Shown here: in pieces, positions 53,427-62,131 of the stretch
How the letters are laid out: the number at the start of each line of letters is the position of its first letter
Position numbering within the stretch: the first letter of the stretch is position 1
NCBI RefSeq assembly: GCF_029633825.1
Contig: NZ_CP090641.1
Location: forward strand, 2,542,001-2,606,000
Direction: 5' to 3'
Length of the DNA: 64,000 nucleotides
From: Burkholderia contaminans
GTDB lineage: Bacteria; Pseudomonadota; Gammaproteobacteria; Burkholderiales; Burkholderiaceae
Program-made: the position numbers and the translations under genes
Notes under the pieces: model-generated
The model's database searches: none
Seen by the model: the letters and a program-made list of their open reading frames with translations, nothing else
Told to the model about the DNA's origin: nothing

Positions 53427-54977
53427 ATGAAATCCACTGAAACCCAGCAGAGCGGCGCGACCGAGACCGTCGTGCTGGACGCCCCGCACGGGGATATCGA
53501 CAGCGTCTACGCGTCGCTGTGCAGCAAGATCAACCTGAAGCCCGTCAGCGAGGCACGTCCGCTCGAGGCGTTCCGCGACAACGACATGCTGTCCGAGGCG
53601 TCGGCCGACGAGCGGATCGCGCGCGGGATGGGCGCGTTCCTCGAACTCGTTGCGAAGGCGAGCCAGCCGGTGGACCGACTGGACAAATCGCTGCTCGACT
53701 TTCATATCGGCCAGATCGATCGCCAGATCAGCCGCCAGCTCGACGCCGTGATGCATACGTCGGAATTCCAGGCGCTCGAAGCGCGCTGGCGCGGCCTGAA
53801 GATGCTTGTGAGCCGCACCGATTTCCGCAAGAACGCGCGCATCGAAGTGCTGGACGTGTCGAAGGACGCGCTGCAGCGCGACTTCGAGGATACGCCGGAG
53901 CTGATCCAGAGCGGCCTGTACCGCCTGACGTACATCGAGGAATACGACACGCCGGGCGGCCAGCCGATCAGCGCGATGATCAGCGACTTCGAGTTCGCGA
54001 ATTCGCCGATGGACGTCGCGCTGCTGCGCAACATTTCGAAGGTGGCCGCTGCCGCGCACATGCCGTTCATCGGCTCGGTCGGGCCGGCGTTCTTCGGCAA
54101 ACAGTCAATGGAGGAAGTGGCCGCGATCCAGGATATCGGCAACTACTTCGATCGCGCCGAGTACATCAAGTGGAAGAGCTTCCGCGATACCGACGATGCG
54201 CGTTACGTCGGCCTGACGATGCCGCGCGTGCTCGGCCGTCTGCCGTACGGCAAGGACACGGCGCCGGTGCGGGCGTTCAACTACGAGGAGGCCGTCAAGG
54301 GCCCCGATCACGACAAGTACCTGTGGATGAATGCGTCGTTCGCGTTCGCGGCCAACATGGTGCGCAGCTTCGTGAGCAACGGCTGGTGCGTGCAGATTCG
54401 CGGGCCGCAGGCAGGCGGCAAGGTCGAGGATCTGCCGGTCCACCTGTACGACCTCGGCACCGGCTACCAACCGAAGATCCCGACCGAAGTGCTGATCCCG
54501 GAAACGCGCGAGTTCGAGTTCGCGAATCTCGGTTTCATTCCGTTGTCGTTCTACAAGAACCACGACTTTGCGTGCTTCTTCTCGGCGAACTCGGCGCAGA
54601 AGCCGGCGCTGTACGAGACCAGGGAAGCGACCGCGAACAGCCGCATCAATGCACGGCTGCCGTACATCTTCCTGCTCTCACGTATCGCGCACTACCTGAA
54701 GCTGATCCAGCGCGAGAACATCGGCACGACCAAGGATCGTCGTCTGCTCGAGCTCGAACTGAACAACTGGATCAAGGGGCTCGTGACCGAGATGAAGGAT
54801 CCGGGCGACGAGCTGCAGGCGTCGCATCCGCTGCGCGAGGCGAAGGTCACGGTCGAGGATATCGAGGACAACCCGGGCTTCTTCCGGATCAAGCTGTTCA
54901 TCGTGCCGCACTTCCAGGTCGAAGGGATGGATATCGGGCTGTCGCTCGTGTCGCAGATGCCGAAGGCCAAGAACTGA
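53427..54977 (+). CDS. tssC: Type VI secretion sheath protein TssC
   Basis: This 516-residue large sheath subunit shows RLDKSLLDFHIGQIDRQISR near the N-terminus. FEFANSPMDVALLRNISKVA, FIGSVGPAFFGKQSMEEVAA and LPYIFLLSRIAHYLKLIQRE follow. The last part, DIEDNPGFFRIKLFIVPHFQ, is the sheath core. The ATG at 53427 is chosen for its family start MKSTETQ; upstream frames are noncoding. Forms the heterodimeric sheath with TssB. The next gene is vgrG, 79 bases away. Confidence 0.95.
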   Translation: MKSTETQQSGATETVVLDAPHGDIDSVYASLCSKINLKPVSEARPLEAFRDNDMLSEASADERIARGMGAFLELVAKASQPVDRLDKSLLDFHIGQIDRQISRQLDAVMHTSEFQALEARWRGLKMLVSRTDFRKNARIEVLDVSKDALQRDFEDTPELIQSGLYRLTYIEEYDTPGGQPISAMISDFEFANSPMDVALLRNISKVAAAAHMPFIGSVGPAFFGKQSMEEVAAIQDIGNYFDRAEYIKWKSFRDTDDARYVGLTMPRVLGRLPYGKDTAPVRAFNYEEAVKGPDHDKYLWMNASFAFAANMVRSFVSNGWCVQIRGPQAGGKVEDLPVHLYDLGTGYQPKIPTEVLIPETREFEFANLGFIPLSFYKNHDFACFFSANSAQKPALYETREATANSRINARLPYIFLLSRIAHYLKLIQRENIGTTKDRRLLELELNNWIKGLVTEMKDPGDELQASHPLREAKVTVEDIEDNPGFFRIKLFIVPHFQVEGMDIGLSLVSQMPKAKN

Positions 54978-55056
54978 TCTGACGTTTGATCGCGAGCCGC
55001 CGGGGTGACGATGGTTGCCCCGGCGGTGTCGTGTGGTTGCGCAACCGAGAGAGTCG

Positions 55057-57534
55057 ATGTCGATGATTTTGCCTACGCAGGCTTATGAATTGAAGCTGGC
55101 GCCGCATCCGGCGCCTTTCTCGATCCTGAAGTTCACCGGGATGGACCGCGTGAGCCAGCTTTATCGATACGAGATCGAATTCACAAGCCCGGCGGCGGGG
55201 ATTCCGATGGACCAGGTGCTGGGGCGGCCGGCAAAGTTCATTGCTGATCCGGTCGATCCGGACATGAATTACCTGCGGAAGATGTTCGGAGAGAATGCGG
55301 CGCAGTTCAGTGCAAAACCGATGGCCTATACGGTTCACGGTGTCATCACGCAGTTCGGCGAGCTTGAGACGTCGGCGGACGAGACGCGCTACCGGGTCGT
55401 GCTGGAACCGACGCTGGCGGATCTCGATCGTGGCGTGACCAGCCGGCTGTTTCAGAAGCAGTCGGTCGAGGAGATCGTGACCGACACGCTGCGGCATTAC
55501 GGGTATCGCGCGGGTGTCGATTTTCAGTTTCAGTTGCGTGGGCAGTACAAGCGTCGGGAGTACGTGACGCAGTATCACGAGACGACGTTCGCCTTCATTC
55601 AGCGCATTTGTGCGGAAGAGGGGATCTGGTTTCGCTGGGAGCAGAAGAAGGATCGCGCGGTGGTCGTGTTCGGCGACGATCTGGATGCGTATGCGCGCAA
55701 GCAGCGCACGGTGCCATATCGGCGTGACTCGGGGCTCGAAAGTGTTGGCGCCGATGCGATCAAGGCGCTCGGGCGAGAGATGAAGCGTGTGCCGGAGGCC
55801 GTGCGGTTGCATGACTACAACCATCGGCAGGCCGGGGTATCGCTGCTGGTCGAGGAAAACACGGCGCGCGACGACAAGACGACGAATGCCGTCGATTACC
55901 ACTGGGGCGAGCATTACGAGACGCCCGAAGAGGGGAAGCGGGTTGCTCGGTTGAGGCATGAAGCGTATCTGGCCGAGCAGATTACATTCAAGGGGACGGG
56001 CAATCCGTTCTGGCTCGAAGCGGGCGAGGTGATGCGGGTCGAGCCCAATCCGGTCGACGCGAAGCACGGGGTTTTCGTTACGTTGGTCGAGTCGCACGGC
56101 GGGCGGAACGAGTCGTACCAGTTGTCGTTCGAGGGGATTCCGTCGGATCGTGTGTGGCGCACGTCGGTGGCTTCGGTTTCGCGGCCGGTGGTCGACGGGA
56201 TTCTGCCGGCGCGGATTACGTCGCCGGGCAACTACAAGTATGCGTATCTGACCGAACAGGGCTGGTACGTGATCAAGCTGCCGTTCGATCTCGATGAATG
56301 GAGCCCGGGTGGGACGAGCCGGCCGGTGCGGTTTGCGAAGCCCTATAGCGGTGACAACTACGGGCATCACTTTCCGTTGATTGATGGGGCGGAGGTGGCC
56401 ATTGTCTTTACCGACGGCCATCCAGACAGGCCCGTGATGATTGGGGCCATGCATGACAGCCTGCATCCGGACCTCGTCAACAACCTGAACCATACCCGCA
56501 ACATTGTTCGCACCGCAGCCCAGAACGAAATGCGGATGGAGGACAAGGAAGGCGTCGAGCACATTCATCTGACGACGCCGTTCCAGACCAGCGAGCTCAA
56601 CCTTGGCCACATGGTCGACGAGAACCGCAAGGAACGTGGGCAGGGAGCAGAACTGCGCTCGGACGGTCCAGTTGCGGTGCGAGGTAAGGGTGTATTTATA
56701 ACGGCGAAGGTCCAAAGTGCCGCAGATGGAAAACAACTCGCCATGGATGATGGCGTGTCGCAACTGCAAGGCGCACATCAGCTCACTCAGTCGCTTGCCT
56801 CCGCAGCGGATGCCGCAGGTGCCATCACGGCCGACGTTTCCGAACAACAAACGACCAGTGCTGAGCTGAAAGATCTCAATTCACCCGCAGTATTCGTCAC
56901 TGCTCCGGCGGCCATCGGTCTCGCGACAAACAGTGGCATACAGTTGGCCGCGCGAAACAGCATAGCGGCAACAGCTGGCAAAGATCTTTCGGTCAGCATA
57001 CTCAGACGCCTGACTGCTGCTGTTGGGGAGTCGATTTCGCTCTTTGCTCAGAAGCTCGGCATCAAACTCGTTGCCAATCGCGGTCCGGTGGACATTCAGG
57101 CACAAAACGACGCTATGTCTTTGCTCTCCAAAGGGGACATGACGATATCAAGCGTCGGCGGAACCACGAAAATCCAGTCCGGGCAGGCGATTGTTCTCGA
57201 GTCCGGTGGCGCATTTATCCGCATAGCCGACGGAAATGTCACGATTGGCGGGCCCGGTGATCTTATCCTCAAGGTGATCACCATGCAGAAACAGGGCGCG
57301 TCGTCTCTCAGCGATTCGATTCCTACGCCCCCGGGTCCAAGCAGTCTCTACGACGAGCAGTTTACGTTGGTCGATAAGAATACCGGCAAGATCATGCCGC
57401 ACACGCCTTATAAAATCGAGTCGGCCTCCGGTGAAATGATCGAAGGTGTTAGTGATGAATTGGGGCGGACTGTTCGCGTAGCTTCGGCCAAAGCCGAGGG
57501 TCTCAAAATCTTCAAGGGAGGAATTGATGAGTAA
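55057..57534 (+). CDS. vgrG: Type VI spike protein VgrG (TssI) with C-terminal extension
   Basis: This 825-residue spike protein has the gp27/gp5 core (about 10-500: LKFTGMDRVSQLYRYEIEFT, ETTFAFIQRICAEEGIWFRW, then the OB-fold to DGHPDRPVMIGAMHDSLHPD). A DUF2345-type beta-helix follows (about 570-740, GDMTISSVGGTTKIQSGQAI). A ~60-residue C-terminal transthyretin-like extension reads FTLVDKNTGKIMPHTPYKIE and GVSDELGRTVRV, a known type of effector-docking domain. ATG 55057 is used; ATG 55063 is possible. From about 56400 on, base composition falls towards that of the effector genes, consistent with exchange of the VgrG tail together with its cargo. The stop overlaps the next gene by 8 bases. 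Confidence 0.95.
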   Translation: MSMILPTQAYELKLAPHPAPFSILKFTGMDRVSQLYRYEIEFTSPAAGIPMDQVLGRPAKFIADPVDPDMNYLRKMFGENAAQFSAKPMAYTVHGVITQFGELETSADETRYRVVLEPTLADLDRGVTSRLFQKQSVEEIVTDTLRHYGYRAGVDFQFQLRGQYKRREYVTQYHETTFAFIQRICAEEGIWFRWEQKKDRAVVVFGDDLDAYARKQRTVPYRRDSGLESVGADAIKALGREMKRVPEAVRLHDYNHRQAGVSLLVEENTARDDKTTNAVDYHWGEHYETPEEGKRVARLRHEAYLAEQITFKGTGNPFWLEAGEVMRVEPNPVDAKHGVFVTLVESHGGRNESYQLSFEGIPSDRVWRTSVASVSRPVVDGILPARITSPGNYKYAYLTEQGWYVIKLPFDLDEWSPGGTSRPVRFAKPYSGDNYGHHFPLIDGAEVAIVFTDGHPDRPVMIGAMHDSLHPDLVNNLNHTRNIVRTAAQNEMRMEDKEGVEHIHLTTPFQTSELNLGHMVDENRKERGQGAELRSDGPVAVRGKGVFITAKVQSAADGKQLAMDDGVSQLQGAHQLTQSLASAADAAGAITADVSEQQTTSAELKDLNSPAVFVTAPAAIGLATNSGIQLAARNSIAATAGKDLSVSILRRLTAAVGESISLFAQKLGIKLVANRGPVDIQAQNDAMSLLSKGDMTISSVGGTTKIQSGQAIVLESGGAFIRIADGNVTIGGPGDLILKVITMQKQGASSLSDSIPTPPGPSSLYDEQFTLVDKNTGKIMPHTPYKIESASGEMIEGVSDELGRTVRVASAKAEGLKIFKGGIDE

Positions 57535-59941
57535 CGGAGAAACCTCCACTCAGCAGCCAATTGGCGAAGCTAAAACAAATAGCACGAATGTTGGAAGTAG
57601 TACTGTTAGACAGGAGATTCCTGGTGAAGCCCTCGCCTATTTGCATACGGGCTCGGGTGAGATTGTCATTGTGCCTCCAGAGCAGAGTGGTGAATTGCTG
57701 ACGGAAGCGCGGCTGCTCAATGATGCGGTTGCGCAGTTTCATTCGGCGAACCTTGCGGTGCAAACACTCGATGAGTACCGGCGGCAGAATTATAACAATC
57801 CGAAAGAGCGTGCGAAGGCAGATAGCGCACTTGGAAAAGCTCTCGAATGGCAGGATCAGGCGTATCAGAACTATCACCAGATATTCATGGGGCTCGAACC
57901 GCTCCCCGCCGATGATAAAACTTCGAATCAGGAAGGAAGCAAGGGTGCTGAAAACAACACTGGAGAAAAGAAAAAGGAGGATTCGCTAAAACTCAACGGC
58001 ACGGCCAAGAAGTTGACTGAGCTAGTGTCGTTGAAGGGGCTGAGCGCGGAAGAGCGGGCAAAGAAGAAGGAAGATGACAAGAAGGGCAAGATGGCGGATG
58101 GCACGTATACGAAGAAGTTGCTGGAAGCCAAATCGGTTGATCGTCTCAAGGAAATTGCGAAATACCCCAAGACCCCGACAGAGAAGATCATCTACGTTCG
58201 TCGTGACAAGATCCAATGGCCGAAAATGAAGGTCATGGAGAATAATGGGTGGAAAGACGTTCAAGTTACCGATCCGAAATCTGGCAAGACCACGATTGAC
58301 CGGAAGAAGTTGCGAACGTACGTAGCCGACAAGGCTGTAAAGTCAGGTGTTTCCTGGCTCAAGAAGAAATTCAAGGAAAATCTCGAATACAGCAACAGCG
58401 ATACGATCGATTGCAGCGTATTCAAAGTCGTCGACAGCTGGAACAAGCTGCTTCAGACGGAACAGCAAGCCCAGCTTGACAACGGTCCACTCCCGGTGGG
58501 CATCGATCTTGGTGCAAACGCGCAGTTGATGCGCTATTCGTACGGTGTCAGCCTGGATCCCGATCTTGAGTTTTCGACGAAAAAGATCTCCGTGCGAGCC
58601 GAAGGGCACGCTGAGGTCAACGCAGCCAAGGGCGAGGCCAAGATCACACTCTACTTCCCACGCAAGGAGGGGTGGGTGTGGACGCGCACGGGTAAGAATG
58701 GTGAGTCGCAAGATATTGTCGCCATTGTTTGCCAGGTCACGGCCAGCGCCAGTGCAGTTGTTGGGGCTAGCATTGCGTGTGAATTGTCGATTCAGACGAG
58801 CGCTAATGAAGTTACAGCGACGCCCCCAAAGCTTAAAGGGAAGCCCGGAAAGAAGGGGTACAAGGCACGCCGGCAGAACCGCATGGAATTGAAGAAGGGT
58901 GACGAGATCAATCCAGTTGGTCTGGACGCGGGAGCAAGCGTGTTCGCGGGCGCGAAAGCCGACGCTCAGATCGAGGGTGGATTGCAGTGGCGGGATCCTG
59001 GAGACCAGAAAAAGCATAATTTTGCGACGATCGCTAGTATCGCACCTGCAGTCGGCGGCATGGCAGGTCTGGCGGGCGGACTGAAGCTGGCGATCGAGTA
59101 CGTGCGCGGTATGTTTCGCGTGACCGCGCACGCTAGTCTGTGCTTCGGACTGGGGGCAGAGGGAGTTTTAACTTTCTCGGTCAGCAAGGACGAAATTGAG
59201 AATTTCTGCAAATGCATTTTCTATAAAATAGCTTACGCAAAATTCGAAAACATTGGGATATTTATTCGTGGTTCATTCAATGTCCTGAATAACATGAAAC
59301 TTCTTGCTGCACTTGATGGCAGCAATTCGGTTCTTGCATACTATGGACGGGATGCGGTCGAGCTAGGTGGAGACGCGGAGACGCGTCTTGCGTCCGCGTC
59401 TGCAAAGCAGCTCCTGGCGGCATCAGCGCCCGACGTATTAGCCTATGCCCTACCTGAGGCCAAAGGTGCCTTGATCTGTCAGATGTGCAAGGTGCAGTTG
59501 GCGTCGGAGAATCCATCTGCAGTGAGCGATGCACAACAAGGTATCCTGAATGTAATACGAACCGCTGTAACGCCAGCAGACGCTGCCAACATCATCCAGC
59601 ATGCAACAAAGGACGGAAGTAAAGGAGTAGAAGAAGTTATCAGGACAGCACTAGAAAGCTTCTTCAAGCTTGGCGCAGCTGGAAGTGGCGCATCCCGATC
59701 AGATATGGCTTTCAATAGCGATACTTCGTCCACCAATGCGCTCGACAGCATCGCACTTTCGGGAGATTTCAACGGGTGGTACGACACCTTTACTTCTGGA
59801 TTGGTATCTGAGTTGCCTCGAGGATTCCCCATTGCAATGGCGGGGACACCGGCCTATGAGGTGTTGAGATTGCGCGAAGGAAGCGATCATCCTCTCTACA
59901 CGTCAGAGGGATGGAATGCGTTTTACCAAGACGAGGCGTGA
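57527..59941 (+). CDS. Candidate large T6SS effector (toxin family not recognised)
   Basis: This 804-residue protein starts ATG 57527 with GGGAGGAATT, overlapping vgrG. There is no signal peptide. The N-terminal ~130 residues are mostly helical, followed by a Lys/Glu-rich charged segment (about 135-215). The core has Ala/Gly-rich hydrophobic stretches (SASAVVGASIACELSIQ, then DAGASVFAGAKADAQIEGGL and SIAPAVGGMAGLAGGLKLAI) that could insert into membranes, in the manner of VasX-like pore-formers. Two CxxC-type pairs (NFCKCIF, LICQMCKVQ) lie in the C-terminal third. No hydrolase motif was found. Position directly after VgrG and before candidate immunity and PAAR genes makes it the likely cargo. 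GC is much lower than in tssBC. Confidence 0.65.
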   Translation: MSNGETSTQQPIGEAKTNSTNVGSSTVRQEIPGEALAYLHTGSGEIVIVPPEQSGELLTEARLLNDAVAQFHSANLAVQTLDEYRRQNYNNPKERAKADSALGKALEWQDQAYQNYHQIFMGLEPLPADDKTSNQEGSKGAENNTGEKKKEDSLKLNGTAKKLTELVSLKGLSAEERAKKKEDDKKGKMADGTYTKKLLEAKSVDRLKEIAKYPKTPTEKIIYVRRDKIQWPKMKVMENNGWKDVQVTDPKSGKTTIDRKKLRTYVADKAVKSGVSWLKKKFKENLEYSNSDTIDCSVFKVVDSWNKLLQTEQQAQLDNGPLPVGIDLGANAQLMRYSYGVSLDPDLEFSTKKISVRAEGHAEVNAAKGEAKITLYFPRKEGWVWTRTGKNGESQDIVAIVCQVTASASAVVGASIACELSIQTSANEVTATPPKLKGKPGKKGYKARRQNRMELKKGDEINPVGLDAGASVFAGAKADAQIEGGLQWRDPGDQKKHNFATIASIAPAVGGMAGLAGGLKLAIEYVRGMFRVTAHASLCFGLGAEGVLTFSVSKDEIENFCKCIFYKIAYAKFENIGIFIRGSFNVLNNMKLLAALDGSNSVLAYYGRDAVELGGDAETRLASASAKQLLAASAPDVLAYALPEAKGALICQMCKVQLASENPSAVSDAQQGILNVIRTAVTPADAANIIQHATKDGSKGVEEVIRTALESFFKLGAAGSGASRSDMAFNSDTSSTNALDSIALSGDFNGWYDTFTSGLVSELPRGFPIAMAGTPAYEVLRLREGSDHPLYTSEGWNAFYQDEA

Positions 59942-59943
59942 CT

Positions 59944-61005
59944 ATGAAATTCCCATCTTTCTTGCTGATGGTCGTTGCGGCGGCGCTTCCTGTAGTGGTG
60001 TCAGGTGAAGAGCCGGCGCAGCCACCCAAGATACCTCGCATCTCGGCAGATCCTTCAGCGGAGGCAGTACTCAAATTGCCACGCAAAGTACAACCTGAAG
60101 CCTTGCATGAGCAGCTAGCAGGCTTGAAGGACGGTACGATGGATGAACGCATCGGCAAACTCAAGGCCAAGGTTGTGGGCGATCTTGTCTTCATGCAAGG
60201 CGGCCCATTCATGATGGGCGACTTTGGTCCGCTGTGGTCTCCCGGTGGCACGAATTACACGATTGAGAAGGACAACAAGCCAGCGCACAAGGTGATGCTA
60301 ACGTCGTTCAGTATCAGTCGGTACAAGACCACCTATGCTGAGTACGACGTATACCTCGATGCCACGAATCAGCCGCACGAGGAACGCAAGGTGTTGCCGT
60401 ATCGTAATGCGTTTGTTCCTGCGGGGATGACCTGGTTTCAGGCGAAGAATTATTGCCAGTGGCTTGGCAAGCAGGCCGGAGTACCGTTTGATTTGCCGAC
60501 CGAGGCGCAATGGGAATATGCAGCCCGTAGCCGGGGACAGTTCTTCGTCTTTGGAACTGACAACGGGAATCTGGATTTCGGCAGAAACATCGATGCTTAT
60601 GAGGAGCTGAAGCTGATTAGACCACTCTCGGACAATGCGGACACGCGGGGTAACCATCGGCAGGTGTGGAACTATCCGGTTGGGATGTTCCCGCCCAGCC
60701 CGATGGGCCTGTATGACTTGAACACGGACGGCTGGGAATGGACGGGGGACTGGTATGCAGAGGATTACTACAAGCAAAGCCCTGAAGTAGACCCGCTTGG
60801 ACCTTCTGCCGGCGTGTGGAAGGTGGCAAGATCGACCGAGATTGGCGAAGGGCCAAGTGGTATGGTCAATATGATGCGCTATCCAAAAGATCCCAATGCG
60901 AGGCTGGAGTTCCCTTCCGGTAGACCGCGATTGATGTTTGATCCAGTCGCTTACGGCGTTCGATGCGCAGTCAATCTTGATCATCCGGTGGCGAAGCAAA
61001 ATTAG
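59944..61005 (+). CDS. Exported SUMF1 (formylglycine-generating-enzyme-like) protein
   Basis: This 353-residue protein has a signal peptide (about 1-20, MKFPSFLLMVVAAALPVVVS). Its SUMF1/FGE-sulfatase domain (about 80-345) contains VFMQGGPFMMGDFGPLW, MTWFQAKNYCQWLGK, FDLPTEAQWEYAARSRG and MGLYDLNTDGWEWTGDWY. The usual RGGSW and active-site Cys region is not recognisable (VWKVARSTEIGEGPSGMV instead), so it is probably non-catalytic. SUMF1-domain proteins recur beside VgrG-linked effectors, and a periplasmic immunity or accessory role is inferred. It starts 2 bases after the effector stop. Confidence 0.75.
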   Translation: MKFPSFLLMVVAAALPVVVSGEEPAQPPKIPRISADPSAEAVLKLPRKVQPEALHEQLAGLKDGTMDERIGKLKAKVVGDLVFMQGGPFMMGDFGPLWSPGGTNYTIEKDNKPAHKVMLTSFSISRYKTTYAEYDVYLDATNQPHEERKVLPYRNAFVPAGMTWFQAKNYCQWLGKQAGVPFDLPTEAQWEYAARSRGQFFVFGTDNGNLDFGRNIDAYEELKLIRPLSDNADTRGNHRQVWNYPVGMFPPSPMGLYDLNTDGWEWTGDWYAEDYYKQSPEVDPLGPSAGVWKVARSTEIGEGPSGMVNMMRYPKDPNARLEFPSGRPRLMFDPVAYGVRCAVNLDHPVAKQN

Positions 61006-61104
61006 TGAGATGCCGGGTGTCAACGGCTCGACTGCGGAACTCGCAGATTTCCTGACGATGCGTTCAATTTTTCATATTTTTCGCAGATTATTCCCGGCAT
61101 TCCT

Positions 61105-61815
61105 ATGGCCCGACAAGAACAAACTTCAGGCGATCGCCACGTTCGGCCGCACAACCTCCCCGGATATATCCGGCCCGCTTGTGCGCTGGTGCTAACACTA
61201 GCCTGGACCATTGTCGCCTGTGCACAAGTCAATAAGGGAAAGGAAGAACTCGAACAATTTCTCGGAAAGGTTGGGGACCTTCCTGCTTGTGCACACGCCA
61301 GCCAAGAGAGTCCTTTTCGCGAGGGAATCTATTTCCCTAACCATCTGGCGACTCCGGCGCAGCAAAAGGAGGGTCTGAGGAGCGGACAGTTGGTAGGTCT
61401 TGATCCGCCGCCCTACATCGAAATTGCGGCAGATCGATTGGCTTGCCCTGGGCGCCTTGAAGTTCGCACCATGTTTGCGAATTTCGCTCCGAATCCGGAC
61501 CTGCCTCTGTTTCCGGCCATCCAGATTCCATGTTTCACGGAGAAAGGGCTGCGAGTACGAGTTCGCGGAAACGTGAAGAGCACATGCGATGAAACGCTAG
61601 AGGATGAAAGAAAAGTAACGCTTTTTTTTGTACAGAAGCAGAATCCTCTTCGACTGGAGTGTGACGGGTGTGAGTCTATCGGATTGCCGAAAAGGTGGAT
61701 TTATGTTGGGAAGCGCAAGGCATTTCCGGATGACATGTCTGCCCTAAAGGCGCTGTATGAATACTTTGGCGTTCCAAAAATTGAAGATAATAAAGAGTCT
61801 GGATCGAACAAATAA
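61105..61815 (+). CDS. Candidate immunity lipoprotein of the effector module
   Basis: This 236-residue exported protein has an unusually long N-region (about 25 residues). A hydrophobic segment ACALVLTLAWTIVACAQVN follows, in which VACAQ may be a lipobox, so it is a probable lipoprotein. The remainder has paired Cys (ACAHASQ, ACPGRLE, PCFTEK, CDGCES) suggesting disulfides, and no known catalytic motif. It sits between the SUMF1-domain gene and the PAAR gene. A periplasmic location suits immunity to an effector acting in the periplasm or inner membrane. Family not recognised. Confidence 0.6.
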   Translation: MARQEQTSGDRHVRPHNLPGYIRPACALVLTLAWTIVACAQVNKGKEELEQFLGKVGDLPACAHASQESPFREGIYFPNHLATPAQQKEGLRSGQLVGLDPPPYIEIAADRLACPGRLEVRTMFANFAPNPDLPLFPAIQIPCFTEKGLRVRVRGNVKSTCDETLEDERKVTLFFVQKQNPLRLECDGCESIGLPKRWIYVGKRKAFPDDMSALKALYEYFGVPKIEDNKESGSNK

Positions 61816-61864
61816 ACACGTAGCTTCATCCAGGAAATTGACGTTTGCATCTCGAGGTATGCTG

Positions 61865-62128
61865 ATGAAAGGTCTTGTATTTGAAGGTGACCCCACCGAT
61901 CACGACGGCTACGTCATGACTGCCACGTCGACGATCATCGAAGGTGGAAAGCGCGCGGCGCTTGTCGGCGATCTGGTCTACTGCCCGCGCGACGCACATG
62001 GCGTCAACCCGATTGTCGAAGGCGATCCGACCATGATGGATAACGGGAAATATCTCGTGACCGACCTGAGCCGGGCGGCATGCGGATGTCGGATCTTCGC
62101 ACGCCACACGACATTGCTCGCGGGCTGA
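61865..62128 (+). CDS. PAAR-domain spike-tip protein
   Basis: This 87-residue PAAR protein sharpens VgrG and carries effectors. Start MKGLVFEGDPTDHDGYVMTA (ATG 61865 with GAGGT upstream; ATG 61859 possible). PAAR blocks: GDPTDHDG, GKRAALVGDLVYCPRDAHGV and EGDPTMMDNGKYLVTDLSRA, ending CGCRIFARHTTLLAG. His and Cys residues for the zinc tip are present. The base composition is again that of the high-GC backbone. It is four bases ahead of the following membrane-protein gene. Confidence 0.9.
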   Translation: MKGLVFEGDPTDHDGYVMTATSTIIEGGKRAALVGDLVYCPRDAHGVNPIVEGDPTMMDNGKYLVTDLSRAACGCRIFARHTTLLAG

Positions 62129-62131
62129 CCG

